Below are positions 1-6,922 of a stretch of 21,641 nucleotides of DNA, one piece after another. Within the stretch, counting starts at the first letter, position 1. Each line of letters starts with the position of its first letter. The notes beneath the pieces are model-generated. The model was not told the DNA's origin. It did no database searches and was given only the letters and a program-made list of their open reading frames with translations. Made by a program: the position numbers and the translations under genes. The stretch comes from Oscillospiraceae bacterium (GTDB lineage Bacteria > Bacillota > Clostridia > Oscillospirales > Oscillospiraceae): contig CADCLH010000006.1 in assembly GCA_902802215.1 (NCBI GenBank), forward strand, positions 1 to 21,641, written 5' to 3'.

Positions 1-1197
1 ATCGCCGACGGCTTTCTCCTGCACGACCGCGACATCCAGACCCGCTGCGACGACTCGCTGTGCTGGGTGCTCGGCGGGAAGGAGTATTTCGCGCGGCGCT
101 CGCGCGGCTACGCGCCGTTCCCGATCCAGACCGGGCGGGAGCTGCCGCCCATCCTCGCCTGCGGCGCGGAGCAGAAGGCGAGCTTCTGCCTCTCCCGCGG
201 GACCTATGCGTTTCTGAGCCAGCACATCGGCGATCTCAAAAACATGGAGACGCTGGACAACTATACCGGGCAGATCGCCCATTTCGAGCGCCTGTTCGAC
301 GTCGTGCCGAAGGCGCTGGCCTGCGATCTGCACCCGGACTACCTCTCCACCGACTACGCCGCGTTGCGGGCCGAGCGGGAGGGACTGCCCCTGATCCGCG
401 TCCAGCACCACCACGCGCATCTGGCCGCCTGCATGGCCGACAACAACGTCGACGACAAGGTCATCGGCCTCGTGTGGGACGGCACCGGCCTCGGGACCGA
501 CGGCACGGTCTGGGGCGGGGAGTGCCTGATCGGCGATTACACAGGCTTTGAGCGCTTCGGCTCCGTCCGGCCCATCCCGCTGCTCGGCGGCGACCGGGCG
601 ACCGAGGAGACCGACCGCGTCGCCTTCGCCCTGCTGCGGGACGCGGGCTGCGACACGGGAGAGATCCCGAACGCGGAGCTGTACGGAAAGATGCTCGACT
701 CTGGGTTCAACTGTCCGCTGTCCTCCGGCATGGGCAGGCTTTTTGACGGCGTTGCGGCCATCCTCGGCGTCAAGACCCGATGCAGCTACGAGGGGCAGGG
801 CGCGATCCTGCTCGAAGCCGCGGCGACGGAGGACGACGGGGTCTATCCCATCGTTCTGGCGGGCGAGCCGCTGCGCTTCGACTGGCGGGAGATGATCGCC
901 GCCGTGGTCAGGGACCGGGACGCGGGACTGGAGACCGGGCGCATCGCGGCGCGCTTCCACAACACTTTGATCGAAATGGCTGTGCGCCAGTGCCTCGCGG
1001 CAAGGGAGGCGAGCGGGATCCATACCGCGGCGCTCTCGGGCGGCAGCTTTCAGAATATGCTTTTGATGACGCGGCTGCCGCGGCGGCTGGAGGCGGAGGG
1101 CTTCCGGGTGCTCCGGCACCGACGGGTTTCCTGCAACGACGAGGGCCTGTCCCTCGGGCAGCTGATGATCGCCCGCGCCGCGCTTGGAAAGTCATAA
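1..1197 (+). CDS. hypF: HypF, carbamoyltransferase for hydrogenase maturation (3' part, 5' end outside window)
   Basis: HypF uses carbamoyl phosphate and ATP to make the thiocarbamate on HypE from which the cyanide ligands of the [NiFe] site are formed. The reading frame is open from base 1, so the N-terminal acylphosphatase, zinc-finger and most of the YrdC-like domain lie upstream. The 398 codons seen here cover the YrdC/Kae1 junction (ADGFLLHDRDIQTRCDDS, then RRSRGYAP) and the whole Kae1-like domain. That domain shows the HHHAH metal motif (406-420), the nucleotide-site motif WDGTGLGTDGTVWGGE (about 475-522) and the late glycine motif LSGGSFQN (about 1033-1056). Full HypF proteins are about 750 residues, so roughly half is present. 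hypC begins 16 bases after the stop, and hypD and hypE follow, which supports the call. Confidence 0.95.
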   Translation: MADGFLLHDRDIQTRCDDSLCWVLGGKEYFARRSRGYAPFPIQTGRELPPILACGAEQKASFCLSRGTYAFLSQHIGDLKNMETLDNYTGQIAHFERLFDVVPKALACDLHPDYLSTDYAALRAEREGLPLIRVQHHHAHLAACMADNNVDDKVIGLVWDGTGLGTDGTVWGGECLIGDYTGFERFGSVRPIPLLGGDRATEETDRVAFALLRDAGCDTGEIPNAELYGKMLDSGFNCPLSSGMGRLFDGVAAILGVKTRCSYEGQGAILLEAAATEDDGVYPIVLAGEPLRFDWREMIAAVVRDRDAGLETGRIAARFHNTLIEMAVRQCLAAREASGIHTAALSGGSFQNMLLMTRLPRRLEAEGFRVLRHRRVSCNDEGLSLGQLMIARAALGKS

Positions 1198-1213
1198 AGG
1201 AGTCCTTTCGGAA

Positions 1214-1435
1214 ATGTGTCTGGCAATTCCCCTGAAACTGGTTGAAATCAACGGCAAGACCGCGATCGGCGAGGCCATGGGTATGCGCCGCGAGATCCGG
1301 GTCGACTTCATCGAAAACCCGAAGGTCGGCGACTATGTGATCGTCCATGCGGGCTTTGCCATCGAGCGCCTGCCCGAGGGGCAGGCCAGGGAGGATCTGG
1401 ACGCCTGGGAAGAGGTGCGGCATGCCCTCGGATAA
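1214..1435 (+). CDS. hypC: HypC, [NiFe]-hydrogenase maturation chaperone
   Basis: HypC is a small chaperone that partners HypD while the Fe(CN)2CO group is assembled and then delivers it to the hydrogenase large subunit. The product has 73 residues, normal for the family, and begins MCLAIP, with the essential Cys2 exposed once Met1 is removed. The start at 1214 is chosen over an in-frame ATG at 1184 for two reasons: only 1214 gives the obligatory MC N-terminus, and AAAGGAG lies 11 bases before it (1196-1202). The HupF/HypC fold is also visible as GDYVIVHAGFAIERL. The gene overlaps hypD by 14 bases, so the two are probably translationally coupled. Confidence 0.96.
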   Translation: MCLAIPLKLVEINGKTAIGEAMGMRREIRVDFIENPKVGDYVIVHAGFAIERLPEGQAREDLDAWEEVRHALG

Positions 1436-2501
1436 GGCGCTGCGGGACGAGCTGCTCGCCAAAATCCGCGCTCTGGACGTCGGCGAGGTCCGGCTGATGG
1501 AGGTCTGCGGCACGCACACCATGTCCATCGCCGCGTCCGGCATCCGCTCGATGCTCCCGAAAAACGTCTCGCTCCTGTCCGGGCCCGGCTGCCCGGTCTG
1601 CGTCACGCCGCCGCAGGTGATCGACGCGGTGCTGGAGCTGAGCATGGAGCCCGGCGTGATCCTCACAAGCTACGGCGACATGCTGCGCGTCCCCGGCAGC
1701 CGCCGGGGGGACAATCTCCTGCGCAGGAAGGCCCTCGGCGCGCGGGTCGAGACCGTGTATTCCCCGGTCGACGCGGTGGAGCTGGCGCTGCGGGAGCCGG
1801 ACAGACAGGTGGTTTTCCTCGGCGTCGGCTTCGAGACCACCGCCCCCGGCACCGCCGCCGCGGTGCTGACGGCGCGGGAAAAGGGCGCGAAGAACTTCTC
1901 CCTGTTCTCCATGCTCAAAACCGTGGAGCCTGCGCTGCGCGCGCTGATTCGTCAGGACGGCTTCAACATCGACGGCTTTCTCTGCCCCGGCCACGTGGCC
2001 ACGATCCTCGGCGAACGGGGCTTTCAATACCTCCCGGCGGAGTTTGGGCTCCCCGGCGTCATCGCGGGCTTCGAGCCGGAGGACATCCTGCTGGCCGTGT
2101 ACCTGCTCCTGCGGCAGATCGCGGAGGGCAGACCCCGCATCGAAAACGCCTATCCCCGCGCCGTCTCGCACGACGGCAACGTTCTGGCCCAGAAGATGCT
2201 CTCGCGCTGCTTTACGGCGCGTGCGGACGTCTGGCGCGGCCTCGGGGTGATCCCCGCGAGCGGGCTCGGGCTGAAGGAAGAGCTCGCGGACTTTGACGCC
2301 GAGAAGCGCTTTCGGGTGCGCTTTGCCGAGACGGAGCCGCCCACGGCCTGCCGCTGCGGCGAGGTCATCACCGGCAGGCTGCGGCCCGAGGGCTGCCCGA
2401 TGTTCGGGACGGCCTGTACGCCGGAGGACCCGGTCGGGCCCTGCATGGTGAGCTCCGAGGGCGCCTGCGCCGCGGCGTACAAGTATCAGGGCGTGCTGTA
2501 G
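1422..2501 (+). CDS. hypD: HypD, Fe-S scaffold for Fe(CN)2CO assembly
   Basis: HypD carries a [4Fe-4S] cluster and redox-active cysteines. With HypC it holds the iron while CN and CO are attached. The product is 359 residues, the usual length. Visible motifs are MEVCGTHTMS near the N-terminus, GPGCPVCVTPP, PGHVATILG, and a C-terminal cysteine-rich region (CRCGEVITG, CPMFGTAC, CMVSSEGAC) that ligates the cluster. The start at 1422 (MPSDKALRDELL) is preferred because family conservation begins there and GAGGTG lies about 6 bases before it. An upstream in-frame start would read antiparallel to nothing known and would run deep into hypC. The stop codon's last base is already the first base of a palindromic repeat. 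Confidence 0.95.
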   Translation: MPSDKALRDELLAKIRALDVGEVRLMEVCGTHTMSIAASGIRSMLPKNVSLLSGPGCPVCVTPPQVIDAVLELSMEPGVILTSYGDMLRVPGSRRGDNLLRRKALGARVETVYSPVDAVELALREPDRQVVFLGVGFETTAPGTAAAVLTAREKGAKNFSLFSMLKTVEPALRALIRQDGFNIDGFLCPGHVATILGERGFQYLPAEFGLPGVIAGFEPEDILLAVYLLLRQIAEGRPRIENAYPRAVSHDGNVLAQKMLSRCFTARADVWRGLGVIPASGLGLKEELADFDAEKRFRVRFAETEPPTACRCGEVITGRLRPEGCPMFGTACTPEDPVGPCMVSSEGACAAAYKYQGVL

Positions 2502-2593
2502 ACCCCTCAGGCGCTTTGCGTCAGCTCCCCTTGCAGGGGAGCCGGACCCCTCAGTCAGCGCAGCGCGCTGCCAGCTCCCCTTGCAGGGGAGCC
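2501..2593. repeat. Tandem pair of palindromic repeat units between hypD and hypE
   Basis: Two direct copies of a roughly 43-49 base unit lie at 2501-2543 and 2545-2593. Each begins GACCCCTCAG and ends in a perfect hairpin, GCTCCCC / TTGCA loop / GGGGAGC (2524-2542 and 2574-2592). The first unit starts on the last base of the hypD stop codon, and the second ends a few bases before the hypE ribosome site. Neither hairpin is followed by a T-run, so they are not ordinary terminators. They could stabilise mRNA ends or affect hypE translation. The same half-unit occurs at 12188-12295, which marks a dispersed repeat family. Confidence 0.85.
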
Positions 2594-2611
2594 TGTAAGG
2601 AAGTATTGGAA

Positions 2612-3610
2612 ATGGATGAAATCATTACGCTGGATTACGGCAGCGGCGGAAAAAAGACCGCGCGCCTGATCGAACAGCTTCTTGTCCCCGCGTTTGCAAA
2701 CCCCGCGCTCGAGGCGCTGGGGGACGGGGCCGTCGTGGAGGGAACTTCAAAGCTCGCGTTTTCCACCGACAGCTTTGTGGTCGATCCCCTGTTCTTCCCG
2801 GGCGGGGACATCGGCAAGCTCTCGGTCTGCGGCACGGTCAACGATCTGGCCGTCTGCGGGGCGGAGCCGAAATACCTCAGCCTGTCCTTCATTCTGGAGG
2901 AGGGGCTGAAGCTGGAGGAGCTCAGACAGATCGTCGCCTCCATTCAGGCGCAGGCCGAAAAGGCCGGCGTACAGATCGTCACCGGCGACACCAAGGTGGT
3001 CGAAAAGGGCCGGGGCGACAAGATCTACATCAACACCGCGGGCATCGGCTTCGTCCGCTTTCCCGGGCTGAGCCCGAGGAATATCCGCCCCGGCGACGCG
3101 GTGATTGTCTCCGGCGCCGTGGGCGACCACGGCACGGCGGTCATGCTCGCGCGCAGCGGCATGATGCAGGGCGATATCCGCTCCGACTGCGCCGCGCTGA
3201 ACGCCCTGTGCGCCCGCGTGCTCGGGACCGGGGCGGCGGTCCGGGTTCTGCGCGATCCCACGCGCGGCGGCGTCGCCACCACCCTCAACGAGTTCGTGGA
3301 GGGGACCGAGCTCGGCATCGTGCTGCGCGAGGAGGACGTGCCGATCCGACCGCAGGTGCGCTCGGCCTGCGCCATGCTCGGACTCGAACCGCTCTACTGC
3401 GCCAACGAGGGCAAGGTCCTCGCCGTCGTCGCGGCGGAGGACGCGCAGACGGTGCTCGACGCCATGCGCGATACCGACGAGGGCCGGGACGCCGCCGTCA
3501 TCGGCACGGTCAGCGACGCTTACCCCGGCAGGCTCGTCATGGAGACGGCCTTCGGGGGCAAACGGATTTTGCAGAAGCTCACGGGCGCGCAGCTCCCGCG
3601 CATCTGCTGA
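2612..3610 (+). CDS. hypE: HypE, carbamoyl dehydratase for hydrogenase cyanide ligands
   Basis: HypE is a PurM-like ATP-dependent enzyme. It dehydrates the carbamoyl group placed on its C-terminal cysteine by HypF to a thiocyanate, which supplies CN to the HypCD iron. The 332-residue product shows DYGSGGKK at the N-terminus, GDGAVV, FSTDSFVVDPLFFPGG, VCGTVNDLAVCGAEP and TGDTKVV. It ends in the diagnostic PRIC, so the acceptor cysteine is intact. The start at 2612 is chosen because the family begins MDE/ITLDYGSGG here and AAGGAAG (2597-2603) is well placed. Reading farther upstream would translate the palindromic repeat. It is the last maturation gene before the structural genes. Confidence 0.96.
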   Translation: MDEIITLDYGSGGKKTARLIEQLLVPAFANPALEALGDGAVVEGTSKLAFSTDSFVVDPLFFPGGDIGKLSVCGTVNDLAVCGAEPKYLSLSFILEEGLKLEELRQIVASIQAQAEKAGVQIVTGDTKVVEKGRGDKIYINTAGIGFVRFPGLSPRNIRPGDAVIVSGAVGDHGTAVMLARSGMMQGDIRSDCAALNALCARVLGTGAAVRVLRDPTRGGVATTLNEFVEGTELGIVLREEDVPIRPQVRSACAMLGLEPLYCANEGKVLAVVAAEDAQTVLDAMRDTDEGRDAAVIGTVSDAYPGRLVMETAFGGKRILQKLTGAQLPRIC

Positions 3611-3616
3611 ACGGTC

Positions 3617-3640
3617 AAAACCGAAGCGCTGCTTCGTTTT
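3617..3640 (+). terminator. Hairpin with short T-run after hypE (weak terminator or attenuator)
   Basis: AAAACCGAAGC and GCTTCGTTTT pair as a 10-bp stem with one bulged C and a GCT loop. TTTTGTTG follows from the 3' arm. The stem is AT-rich at its base and the T-run is broken, so it looks like a leaky terminator or processing site. It may set different mRNA levels for hyp and structural genes. The distance to mbhK is too short for a separate terminator plus a fully spaced promoter downstream. Confidence 0.45.
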
Positions 3641-3672
3641 GTTGATAAAAAAGGGAAAAATTTTTCAATAAC
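3637..3672 (+). promoter_or_regulatory. AT-rich leader before mbhK, possible promoter
   Basis: This is one of the few A/T-rich stretches in the first 12 kb. A TTGATA box (3642-3647) resembles a -35 element. No good -10 box lies 16-18 bases later: TCAATA at 3665 matches poorly. An alternative extended -10, TGaTAAAAA (3643-3651), has no convincing -35. I therefore list the region as a candidate only; the structural genes could equally be read from the hyp promoter upstream. Confidence 0.25.
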
Positions 3673-3687
3673 AGAGAGGTGAAAGGT

Positions 3688-4083
3688 ATGCAGGAATACA
3701 AGAGAATCGAAATTTCCAAAGACCAGGTCGTACCGATCGCAGAGAAGATGCGCAAAGCCGGCGTGGGCCTCGCGATGATCCACGGCTTCCTCAATGAGGA
3801 AGGACAAATGGACGTCTCCTACGAGTACTCCGTCGAGCCTGTCATCGAATCGTATCACGTGGTGGGCGAAATGAGCATCCCCTCCATCAGTGAGATCTAC
3901 GATCAGGCGGCGGCCTGGCCGGAGCGCGAACTCAATGAGCTCTTTTCCGTCGAGTTCGAGGGTCTGGACATGTCCAAACGGCTTTTCCTGCCGGAGGATA
4001 TGCTGGAGACCCAGGGCAGAGGGCACATCATGGTCACGCCCCTGTCCGAGCTCGTAGAAAAGAACATCCGGAAGGAGGAATAA
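3688..4083 (+). CDS. mbhK: MbhK-like hydrogenase subunit (NuoC / 30-kDa family)
   Basis: This is a small cytoplasmic subunit of the peripheral arm, homologous to complex I NuoC, that packs against the large subunit. The product has 131 residues, shorter than many NuoC domains but usual for Ech/Mbh-type enzymes. The family signature appears as WPERELNELFSVEFEG (residues 77-92) followed by KRLFLPEDM, matching the NuoC pattern of an acidic helix, G/S-x-x-F-x-G and R-L-L-L-P. It has no cysteine ligands, as expected. The ATG at 3688 is preferred to a GTG at 3679 because AGAGGTG (3675-3681) lies 6 bases upstream of it. The large-subunit gene begins one base after the stop, so the two are surely cotranscribed. 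Confidence 0.85.
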   Translation: MQEYKRIEISKDQVVPIAEKMRKAGVGLAMIHGFLNEEGQMDVSYEYSVEPVIESYHVVGEMSIPSISEIYDQAAAWPERELNELFSVEFEGLDMSKRLFLPEDMLETQGRGHIMVTPLSELVEKNIRKEE

Positions 4084-4084
4084 G

Positions 4085-5167
4085 ATGAGCTACATTATTC
4101 CGATCGGCCCCTACCATCCCGCATTGGAGGAGCCCGTCCACGCAAAGCTCTACACCGAAGGCGAGGTCATCAAGGACGCCGAGGTCTTTGTCGGCTACAA
4201 CCACCGCGGCATCGAGAAGCTCGCCACCGAGCGCAACGCCATCCAGACCCTGGTTCTGGTCGAGCGCGTGTGCGGCATCTGCTCCCACTCCCACGCGCTG
4301 ACCTACGCCATGTGCGTGGAACAGATCAACGGCATCGAGGTCCCCAAGAGAGGCGAGTACATCCGCGTCATCACCGCCGAGCTCGAGAGACTGCATTCGC
4401 ACTTCCTGTGGCTGGGCATCGCCTGCCACATCATCGGCCACGACAGCATGTTCATGCACATCTGGGATGAGCGCGAGCTCGTCATGGATCTGCTCGAACG
4501 CCTGACCGGCAACCGCGTCAACTACGCCATGGTCACCATCGGCGGCGCCCGCCGCGACATCGACGACGATCTCAAGCGCGACCTGCTCAAGGCCTGCGAC
4601 GCGCTGATGAAGCCCATGGACCGCATCGTCGAGATCGCCCTCACGGACAAGACCATCGCGCTGCGCACCAAGGGCGTGGGCGTGCTGCCGAAGGAGGACG
4701 CCATCCGCCTCGGCGCCATCGGCCCCCATGCCAGAGCCTCGGGCGTGGATGTGGACGTCCGCCGCGACTCTCCCTACTGCTCCTACGGCGACTTCAAGTT
4801 CGACGTCCCGGTGGTCGACAGCGGCGACGTGTTCGCCCGCGTCGTGGTCCGCGCGCTCGAGTGCTACGAGAGCATCAAGATCATCCGCCAGGCGCTGGAG
4901 AACCTGCCCGACACCCCGATCAACCTCGGCAACAAGCTGCAGAAGATCCAGAAGGGCGTGGCTGTCTGCCGTCATGAGGCCCCGCGCGGCCAGCTGACCC
5001 ACATGGTCGTGGGCAACGGCAGCTTCAACAACTACCGCCTGAGCGTCCATGTGCCGAGCTTCAAGAACACCCCGACGGTGCCCTTCATGCTCCGCAACAA
5101 CAGCGTCGCCGACGCCGGTCTCATCATCGCCAGCATCGACCCCTGCTTCAGCTGCCTCGACCGCTGA
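4085..5167 (+). CDS. mbhL: MbhL-like [NiFe]-hydrogenase large (catalytic) subunit, group 4
   Basis: This is the catalytic subunit holding the NiFe(CN)2CO site where protons are reduced to H2. The 360-residue length fits group 4 (Ech/Mbh) enzymes. N-terminal GPYHPALEEP and VGYNHRGIEKL are family motifs. The first nickel motif is RVCGICSHSH (Cys63, Cys66, His70) and the second is DPCFSC (Cys354, Cys357). All four nickel cysteines are present, which separates it from NuoD and from Mbx/Mbs-type relatives with altered sites. The protein ends DPCFSCLDR, with nothing after the arginine, so no C-terminal peptide has to be cleaved. AAGGAGGA precedes the ATG, and the stop overlaps the hypA start by one base (TGATG). 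Codon use is strongly C/G-ending, which hints at high expression. Confidence 0.95.
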   Translation: MSYIIPIGPYHPALEEPVHAKLYTEGEVIKDAEVFVGYNHRGIEKLATERNAIQTLVLVERVCGICSHSHALTYAMCVEQINGIEVPKRGEYIRVITAELERLHSHFLWLGIACHIIGHDSMFMHIWDERELVMDLLERLTGNRVNYAMVTIGGARRDIDDDLKRDLLKACDALMKPMDRIVEIALTDKTIALRTKGVGVLPKEDAIRLGAIGPHARASGVDVDVRRDSPYCSYGDFKFDVPVVDSGDVFARVVVRALECYESIKIIRQALENLPDTPINLGNKLQKIQKGVAVCRHEAPRGQLTHMVVGNGSFNNYRLSVHVPSFKNTPTVPFMLRNNSVADAGLIIASIDPCFSCLDR

Positions 5168-5508
5168 TGCACGAGCTTGCTCTTACGCGAAGCCTTATTG
5201 GCCTTGTCGAACAGGAGGCGAAAAAACAGGGCTTCAAGCGCGCCCTGGAGATCCGCCTCAAGGTCGGCGCTTACTCCGGCGTCGTGCCGGACTACATTCT
5301 GGACCTCTTTCCCCACGTCTCCGAGGGGACGCCGTGCGAAGGCGCGGAGCTCTTCTTCGAGACCGTGCCCGCGCGCTTTCGCTGCGCGGACTGCGGCTAC
5401 GAGGGCGAGGTCGAACGCAAAAGCGCCCGCTGTCCCGTATGCTCCGGCACCGCCCTCACCATGACGGCCGGCCGGGAGTTCTATGTGGACAGCCTCAAGG
5501 TCGAATAA
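5167..5508 (+). CDS. hypA: HypA, nickel-insertion protein for hydrogenase
   Basis: HypA is a zinc-containing nickel metallochaperone that works with HypB to load Ni into the large subunit. The product has 113 residues, the normal size. The N-terminal MHE nickel site is intact. The structural zinc site is formed by CADC and CPVC in the C-terminal half. The start is fixed by this MHELALT N-terminus and by coupling to the large-subunit stop. Its place between the catalytic subunit and the membrane subunits, away from hypFCDE, is unusual. No hypB is seen in the window. Confidence 0.95.
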   Translation: MHELALTRSLIGLVEQEAKKQGFKRALEIRLKVGAYSGVVPDYILDLFPHVSEGTPCEGAELFFETVPARFRCADCGYEGEVERKSARCPVCSGTALTMTAGREFYVDSLKVE

Positions 5509-5529
5509 CAACGTAGTAAAGTTATCCGA

Positions 5530-5538
5530 AAGGAGAGG
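5530..5538 (+). promoter_or_regulatory. Strong ribosome site that fixes a TTG start for mbhA
   Basis: AAAGGAGAG lies 6 bases before TTG at 5545. No in-frame ATG or GTG lies nearby, and the protein family begins at this point, so the TTG is very likely the real start. Confidence 0.7.
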
Positions 5539-5544
5539 ATACTC

Positions 5545-6063
5545 TTGCCCAAGACCAAGTTTCCCGCAGTATTGTCTACCTTCCTCCTCTGCTTCTGCTT
5601 CTGGATTCTGCTCACATGGAGCTTTGAAACACAGGAGCTGGCGGCGGGCGCGGTAGTGAGCCTCGCGGCGGCTCTGCTGTCTGCCAGATTCTTCATCCAT
5701 GAGAAGGCCTTCTGGCTGTTCAACCCGGCGAAATTCGGCGCGCTGTTCGCCTACGTCTTCGTCTTCCTGGGCGAGCTCATCAAGGCCAACGTCGACGTCG
5801 CCAAGCGCTGCTTCGGCGGCTGCACCGACGTCAACCCCGGCATTGTGAAGGTCCCCGTCGACCTCAAGGGAGACTACGCGCGCGCGATGCTCGCCAACTC
5901 CATCACCCTGACGCCCGGCACCATCACCATGGACATCGCCGAGCAGGACGGGAAGACCTACTATTACATCCACTGGATCGATGTGTGTGAAACCGACCGT
6001 GAAAAGGCCGGCGAGATCATCAAGGGCCGCATGGAAAAATGGGTAAGGAGGATCTGGCAATGA
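5545..6063 (+). CDS. mbhA: MrpE/MnhE-type antiporter subunit (MbhA)
   Basis: This is a membrane subunit of the Na+/H+ antiporter module that Mrp transporters and Mbh hydrogenases share. The product has 172 residues with two N-terminal membrane segments (about 8-26 and 32-50), a third hydrophobic stretch near 64-79 and a soluble C-terminal domain. The MrpE signature ANSITLTPGTITMDI lies at residues 117-131. The start codon is TTG, supported by a strong ribosome site. The stop overlaps the ATG of the next gene by four bases (ATGA). The 36-base gap after hypA is the only sizeable gap inside the structural block and could allow internal tuning. Confidence 0.9.
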   Translation: MPKTKFPAVLSTFLLCFCFWILLTWSFETQELAAGAVVSLAAALLSARFFIHEKAFWLFNPAKFGALFAYVFVFLGELIKANVDVAKRCFGGCTDVNPGIVKVPVDLKGDYARAMLANSITLTPGTITMDIAEQDGKTYYYIHWIDVCETDREKAGEIIKGRMEKWVRRIWQ

Positions 6064-6329
6064 GCGACGTGATCGAACTGCTGATATTCGCCGTGGCCTA
6101 CGCCTTCCTCGCCGCGCTGAACTTCTACCGGCTGATGAAGGGACCCACGCCCGCCGACCGCATGGTCGCCGGCGACAGCATGGACGTGCTGGTGTGCTGC
6201 GCGATGGTGCTCTACTCCCTGTTCTCGGGACGCGGCATCTACCTCGACATCGCCATCATCTGCGCCATGCTCGGCATCGTGGACACGATGCTGGTGGCCC
6301 GGTATCTGGAAAAGGAAAGGGGGGCGTGA
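6060..6329 (+). CDS. mbhB: MrpF/MnhF-type antiporter subunit (MbhB)
   Basis: This is a small membrane protein of the Mrp-like module. It has 89 residues and three membrane helices (about 4-21, 34-54 and 58-77). The MrpF motif is clear as R-x-x-x-GPTPADRMVAGDS between helices one and two, followed by the short loop into GIYLDIAIICAMLG. The ATG at 6060 is chosen because GTAAGGAGGAT (6043-6053) sits just upstream and the family begins here; an in-frame ATG at 6039 would add seven residues inside mbhA. It forms an ATGA overlap with mbhA, which implies translational coupling. Confidence 0.92.
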   Translation: MSDVIELLIFAVAYAFLAALNFYRLMKGPTPADRMVAGDSMDVLVCCAMVLYSLFSGRGIYLDIAIICAMLGIVDTMLVARYLEKERGA

Positions 6330-6332
6330 GGA

Positions 6333-6674
6333 ATGGCTCTGCGTATCGTGATTGACGTGCTGGTCGCCGTCGGCTTCATCTTCGCTCTGGCCGGCACCAA
6401 GGGCATTCTGAAAATGCCCGATACCTTCTGCCGCATGCAGGCCAGCACCTGCGTGACGACGCTCGGCGTGCTGGGCGTCGTGCTCGGCGGCGCGCTCTAT
6501 GCCTTCTGCATCATGGGCAGCGTTTCCACGGGCGTCAAGGTGCTGCTGATCGGCCTGCTGCTCATCACCATCAACCCCGTCGGCGCGCACGCGATCGCCA
6601 AAGGCGCGTACAAGAACGGCATCCGCCCCGACAAAGAGATGGAAATCGACGATTACAGGGGGGATTTTGAATGA
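6333..6674 (+). CDS. mbhC: MrpG/MnhG-type antiporter subunit (MbhC)
   Basis: This is the third small membrane subunit of the Mrp-like module, 113 residues with three membrane segments. The MrpG pattern is seen as LAGTKGILKMPDTFCRMQASTC, i.e. helix 1, then G-x-x-R-M/K-P-D-x-x-x-R-x-H/Q-A-x-T, followed by two hydrophobic helices and the NPVGAHAIAKGAY motif (family form NPVTAHxIARAAY). The ATG lies three bases after the mbhB stop with a G-rich ribosome site GGAAAGGGG. The stop overlaps the next start (ATGA). Confidence 0.92.
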   Translation: MALRIVIDVLVAVGFIFALAGTKGILKMPDTFCRMQASTCVTTLGVLGVVLGGALYAFCIMGSVSTGVKVLLIGLLLITINPVGAHAIAKGAYKNGIRPDKEMEIDDYRGDFE

Positions 6675-6922
6675 CTATGGTAACGATTCTCGACGTTGTG
6701 ATCGTTCTCGGCCTCGTGATTTCGGCCATCCTCGCCTGCCACTTTGAGAACCTGCTGAGCGCGGTCATCGCTCTGGGCGTGACCGGCGTCTTCTGCGCGG
6801 CGGCGTTCCTGGTGATGCACGCGCCCGACGTGGCGATCTCCGAGGCGGCGGTCGGCGCGGCGCTGACGCCCATCGTGTTCATCGTCGCCCTGCGTAAAAT
6901 GAGAGGAGGCGACGGTCAGTGA
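6671..6922 (+). CDS. mbhD: MbhD-like subunit (DUF4040, part of MrpA C-terminal region)
   Basis: This is a hydrophobic protein of 83 residues with three predicted membrane helices. The segment LLSAVIALGVTGVFCAAAFL followed by HAPDVAISEAAVGAALTP is the conserved MbhD/MrpA-C signature (APDVAxTEAxVGA), in which the acidic residue is part of the ion path. In many Mrp systems this piece is fused to MrpA; here it is a separate gene, as in archaeal Mbh. ATGA overlaps join it to mbhC, and GTGA joins it to mbhE. Confidence 0.9.
   Translation: MTMVTILDVVIVLGLVISAILACHFENLLSAVIALGVTGVFCAAAFLVMHAPDVAISEAAVGAALTPIVFIVALRKMRGGDGQ

Noticed and set aside
2501..2593. CRISPR array
   Set aside because: There are only two units, the spacing is one base, and each repeat is itself a hairpin; no spacers exist.
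2516..2611. N-terminal extension of HypE
   Set aside because: The 32 extra residues would be translated palindromic repeat; HypE homology and the ribosome site both begin at 2612.
4034..5050. Long minus-strand open frame opposite the large-subunit gene
   Set aside because: Its product is a low-complexity Ala/Val/Asp/His-rich sequence typical of the antisense of a GC-rich gene, and the plus strand encodes a clear hydrogenase subunit.
4085..5167. Large subunit of a non-hydrogenase relative (NuoD, Mbx/Mbs)
   Set aside because: Both nickel motifs, CGIC and CFSC, are complete and a set of hyp maturation genes adjoins it.
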